A stretch of 58,639 nt of DNA from Betaproteobacteria bacterium (GTDB lineage Bacteria > Pseudomonadota > Gammaproteobacteria > Burkholderiales > SG8-39): assembly GCA_947482825.1 (NCBI GenBank), contig CANKMT010000023.1, positions 1 to 58,639 on the forward strand, given 5' to 3'. The position numbers were made by a program, and so were the translations under genes. Numbering within the stretch: position 1 is the stretch's first letter; every line of letters begins with the position of its first letter. Shown one piece after another: positions 56,832-58,639 of the stretch. A model generated the notes under the pieces. That model made no database searches and had not been told where the DNA came from. It saw nothing but the letters and a program-made list of their open reading frames with translations.

Positions 56832-58633
56832 CAACGCTCCCCGCGCCGCGGGCCCATGTCGATGTACTGCCATTCGGCATGCAGCACCGGGTGCTTGCGA
56901 TAGCCGATGACGTTCGGCTGCAGGAGCACATTGCGAAAGCGGCTGTCGGCGAGGATCCAGACTGCATCGGTTTCCATGATGCGCGTCATCTCCCGGTACA
57001 GGCGGTTTCGTTCCGGACCGTCAGGCAGCGACCTGGATTTTTCGTAGCGGCGGTCGAACTGCGGCGAGCGGTAGCAGGCATTGTTGCTCTGTTTCGCGTT
57101 CGGACCGTAGAGAAGCTGCATGAAGTTGTCGCCGTCGGGGTAGTCGGCAATCCAAGCCGAGCTTCGCATCATCAAGCGGCATTCGTTCTCGAGCTTGATG
57201 AGTTCGGCAAACCGGTCCTTGTGAATCTCGAGCCGCACCCCGATCGAGTCGAGCGAGCGCTTCAGGAGTTCGTCGAACTGCCGGTAGACCTCGGTGGGGA
57301 TCGACGAATAGCGCAGCACCAGGGGCTTGCCATCGGGCAGGGTACGGTAGCCATCGGCGCCGCGCTTGTAGCCGAACCGATCGAGCAGCGCATTCGCGAG
57401 GGGCGGATCGTGCGCAACGCTGCTCTTGTAAGCCGAATCGTGGCCCGCCACGCCCGGCGGGATCGGATACTGCGCCCGAACGGCCTGGCCGTTGCGGATG
57501 ATGCGGATCTGGTCGTCGAGCTTGTAGGCCATCGCAATCGCGCGGCGCAGGGCGACCTTCTCCTTCGAAAAGCCGCCGACCGGGTTGGGCTTGCCGCCGA
57601 TCGACTCCTGCATGTTGAAATAGGTGTAGGTGATTTCGGGGTCGACGCTGCGATCGAGCCTGAAGCCGCGCGCGGCAAACTCGGGCTTCAGCTTACCGTC
57701 GGCCCCCATGAAAATGCCGGCGAGATCGGATAACTGGTACTCGATATCGGTCTGGCCGCCAAGAAAAGCCAGCCAGCGGCCTTGCGATTCCTCCATGATG
57801 CTGACTTCAACCGTCCCGATCGCCGGCAGGCGCTTGCCGGTCATCGTCCTGGCGATCTCCTGTCCGACCGGATCTTCACCGGGCTTCGAATCCCAGGTCT
57901 TGGGCCGGAAGGCGGGGTTGGCTTCGAGGATGATCTTCGATGAGCGCACGTAACTCTTGAGCCGGTACGGGCCGGTCCCGACCGGGTGAGAGCTCGCGTC
58001 GCTGCCGTAAGCCTCGATCGCCTCGCGCGCGACTGCGCCCGCAAGCGGGAACGCCAGCACGTGCGAAAAGTTGAAATCGGCCTGGTTCAACCTGATCCGC
58101 AGGGTATGGCGGTCGGGGGTTTCGAGCCCCGCGATGCGCGCTTCGTAGTCGAAGCGGCCGGTCTTCTTCGCGCGCGCGGCGAGCTCATCCAGCCCGGCGA
58201 TCTTGCCTTCGAAGAGGAACGCATACGGCGAGCGGTTCGCCGGGTCCATGAATCGCTTGAGCGAATACGCATAGTCGGCCGCCACCAGCTCGCGCTTTGC
58301 GCCCTTGAACGCAGGATCGTCGCTGAAAAAGATCCCGGGCCTGATGCGAAACGTGTAAGTGCGACCCTGGTCGCCGACTTCCGCCAGCGTTTGGGTGACG
58401 TTTGGCACCAGCTTCGCGGGCCGCGCCAGGTAGTCGTAGGTGAGCAGCGGATCGAAGATCGCCTCGATCACGGTGCCGGAGTAATAGTCCGAGACGCGCG
58501 CCGGGTCGAATCCGGTTTCGGCCGCCTGGAAGGTCACGCGCAGGACCTTGTCATTGCCTTCGGCCAGCACCGCGAAAGCGACGATCAGCAGGGCCAGCAT
58601 GAGCGGTCCGGCCCGGCGCGAAAGCCCTTTCAT
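56831..58633 (-). CDS. Peptide-binding protein, family 5 (first transporter)
   Basis: The 600-residue product has a signal peptide (RRAGPLMLALLIVAFAVLAE) and the DppA/OppA-type family-5 domain: AETGFDPARVSDYYSGTVIE near residues 37-56, HPVGTGPYRLKSYVRSSKII near 218-237, and a C-terminal WIADYPDGDNFMQLLYGPN, a segment often seen in oligopeptide binders. It is the first gene of the eight-gene minus-strand operon visible here, and its start lies seven bases from the window edge, so the promoter and any further upstream gene cannot be seen. Confidence 0.93.
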   Translation of the reverse strand: MKGLSRRAGPLMLALLIVAFAVLAEGNDKVLRVTFQAAETGFDPARVSDYYSGTVIEAIFDPLLTYDYLARPAKLVPNVTQTLAEVGDQGRTYTFRIRPGIFFSDDPAFKGAKRELVAADYAYSLKRFMDPANRSPYAFLFEGKIAGLDELAARAKKTGRFDYEARIAGLETPDRHTLRIRLNQADFNFSHVLAFPLAGAVAREAIEAYGSDASSHPVGTGPYRLKSYVRSSKIILEANPAFRPKTWDSKPGEDPVGQEIARTMTGKRLPAIGTVEVSIMEESQGRWLAFLGGQTDIEYQLSDLAGIFMGADGKLKPEFAARGFRLDRSVDPEITYTYFNMQESIGGKPNPVGGFSKEKVALRRAIAMAYKLDDQIRIIRNGQAVRAQYPIPPGVAGHDSAYKSSVAHDPPLANALLDRFGYKRGADGYRTLPDGKPLVLRYSSIPTEVYRQFDELLKRSLDSIGVRLEIHKDRFAELIKLENECRLMMRSSAWIADYPDGDNFMQLLYGPNAKQSNNACYRSPQFDRRYEKSRSLPDGPERNRLYREMTRIMETDAVWILADSRFRNVLLQPNVIGYRKHPVLHAEWQYIDMGPRRGER

Positions 58634-58639
58634 CCAGCG

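Overview
The window looks like chromosomal DNA of a GC-rich betaproteobacterium of the Burkholderiales type. Pointers are the etfB-etfA-acyl-CoA dehydrogenase unit, the methyltransferase-rnhA-dnaQ / mltD neighbourhood, a LivGFKHM amino-acid transporter, and above all seven Bug-type periplasmic binding proteins of the tripartite tricarboxylate transporter (TTT) family, a family hugely expanded in Bordetella, Cupriavidus and relatives. I see no rRNA, tRNA, CRISPR array, insertion sequence, integrase or phage gene. Genes are tightly packed in long operons with ATGA and TGATG overlaps, and no gene-free stretch exceeds 300 bases.

Layout. 1-1994 (minus): etfB, etfA and the first 99 codons of an acyl-CoA dehydrogenase. 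2249-6378 (plus): DUF35 zinc-ribbon protein, thiolase, class II aldolase, MFE-2-type hydroxyacyl-CoA dehydrogenase and R-specific enoyl-CoA hydratase, a beta-oxidation or side-chain-shortening operon divergent from etfBA; the gap between them holds two adjoining palindromes. 6499-8565 (plus): GNAT acetyltransferase and MlrC-like M81 peptidase. 12317-8540 (minus): quinone oxidoreductase-like enzyme, Bug protein, M28 peptidase. 12445-19057 (plus): a tandemly duplicated Bug + PanE-like pair, two NodB-fold deacetylases and an SDR. 20149-19025 (minus): C45 acyltransferase/peptidase. 20330-32934 (plus): Bug, AidB-like acyl-CoA dehydrogenase, two CaiB/BaiF CoA-transferases, a zinc-less oxidoreductase, Bug, D-2-hydroxyacid dehydrogenase, enolase-superfamily enzyme, two Bugs and a second acyl-CoA dehydrogenase. 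40812-33034 (minus): YbaL-type antiporter, livG-F-K-H-M and a DAO-family oxidoreductase. 45178-40831 (minus): methyltransferase, rnhA, dnaQ, acyl-CoA synthetase, ECHDC3-like crotonase. 45366-47622 (plus): mltD and a small exported protein. 58633-47630 (minus): an eight-gene operon of two complete peptide ABC transporters in tandem, the second resembling YejABEF.

How the parts may work together (inference). The 6.5-33 kb section is an accessory catabolic region. It combines seven orphan TTT binding proteins (no TctA/TctB membrane genes are present here), four amide- or peptide-type hydrolase families (M81, M28, C45, NodB/PuuE-type), CoA-transferases, acyl-CoA dehydrogenases and several NAD(P)-dependent oxidoreductases. 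That is what one would expect for uptake, hydrolysis, CoA activation and beta-oxidation-like breakdown of unusual organic acids or amides. ETF at the left edge would take the electrons from the acyl-CoA dehydrogenases.

The most notable direct observations are: (1) a PanE-like gene at 13486 whose only start consistent with its tandem paralogue is ATC; (2) the exact two-gene tandem duplication that contains it; (3) adjoining palindromes at 2141-2179 between two divergent fatty-acid operons; (4) a nested perfect inverted repeat at 32942-33010 between convergent genes; (5) several enzymes with altered key residues (LivF Walker A Lys to Arg, a NodB-fold protein lacking a metal His, an ECHDC3-like crotonase without the catalytic glutamates, PanE-like proteins without the pantoate-binding asparagines).
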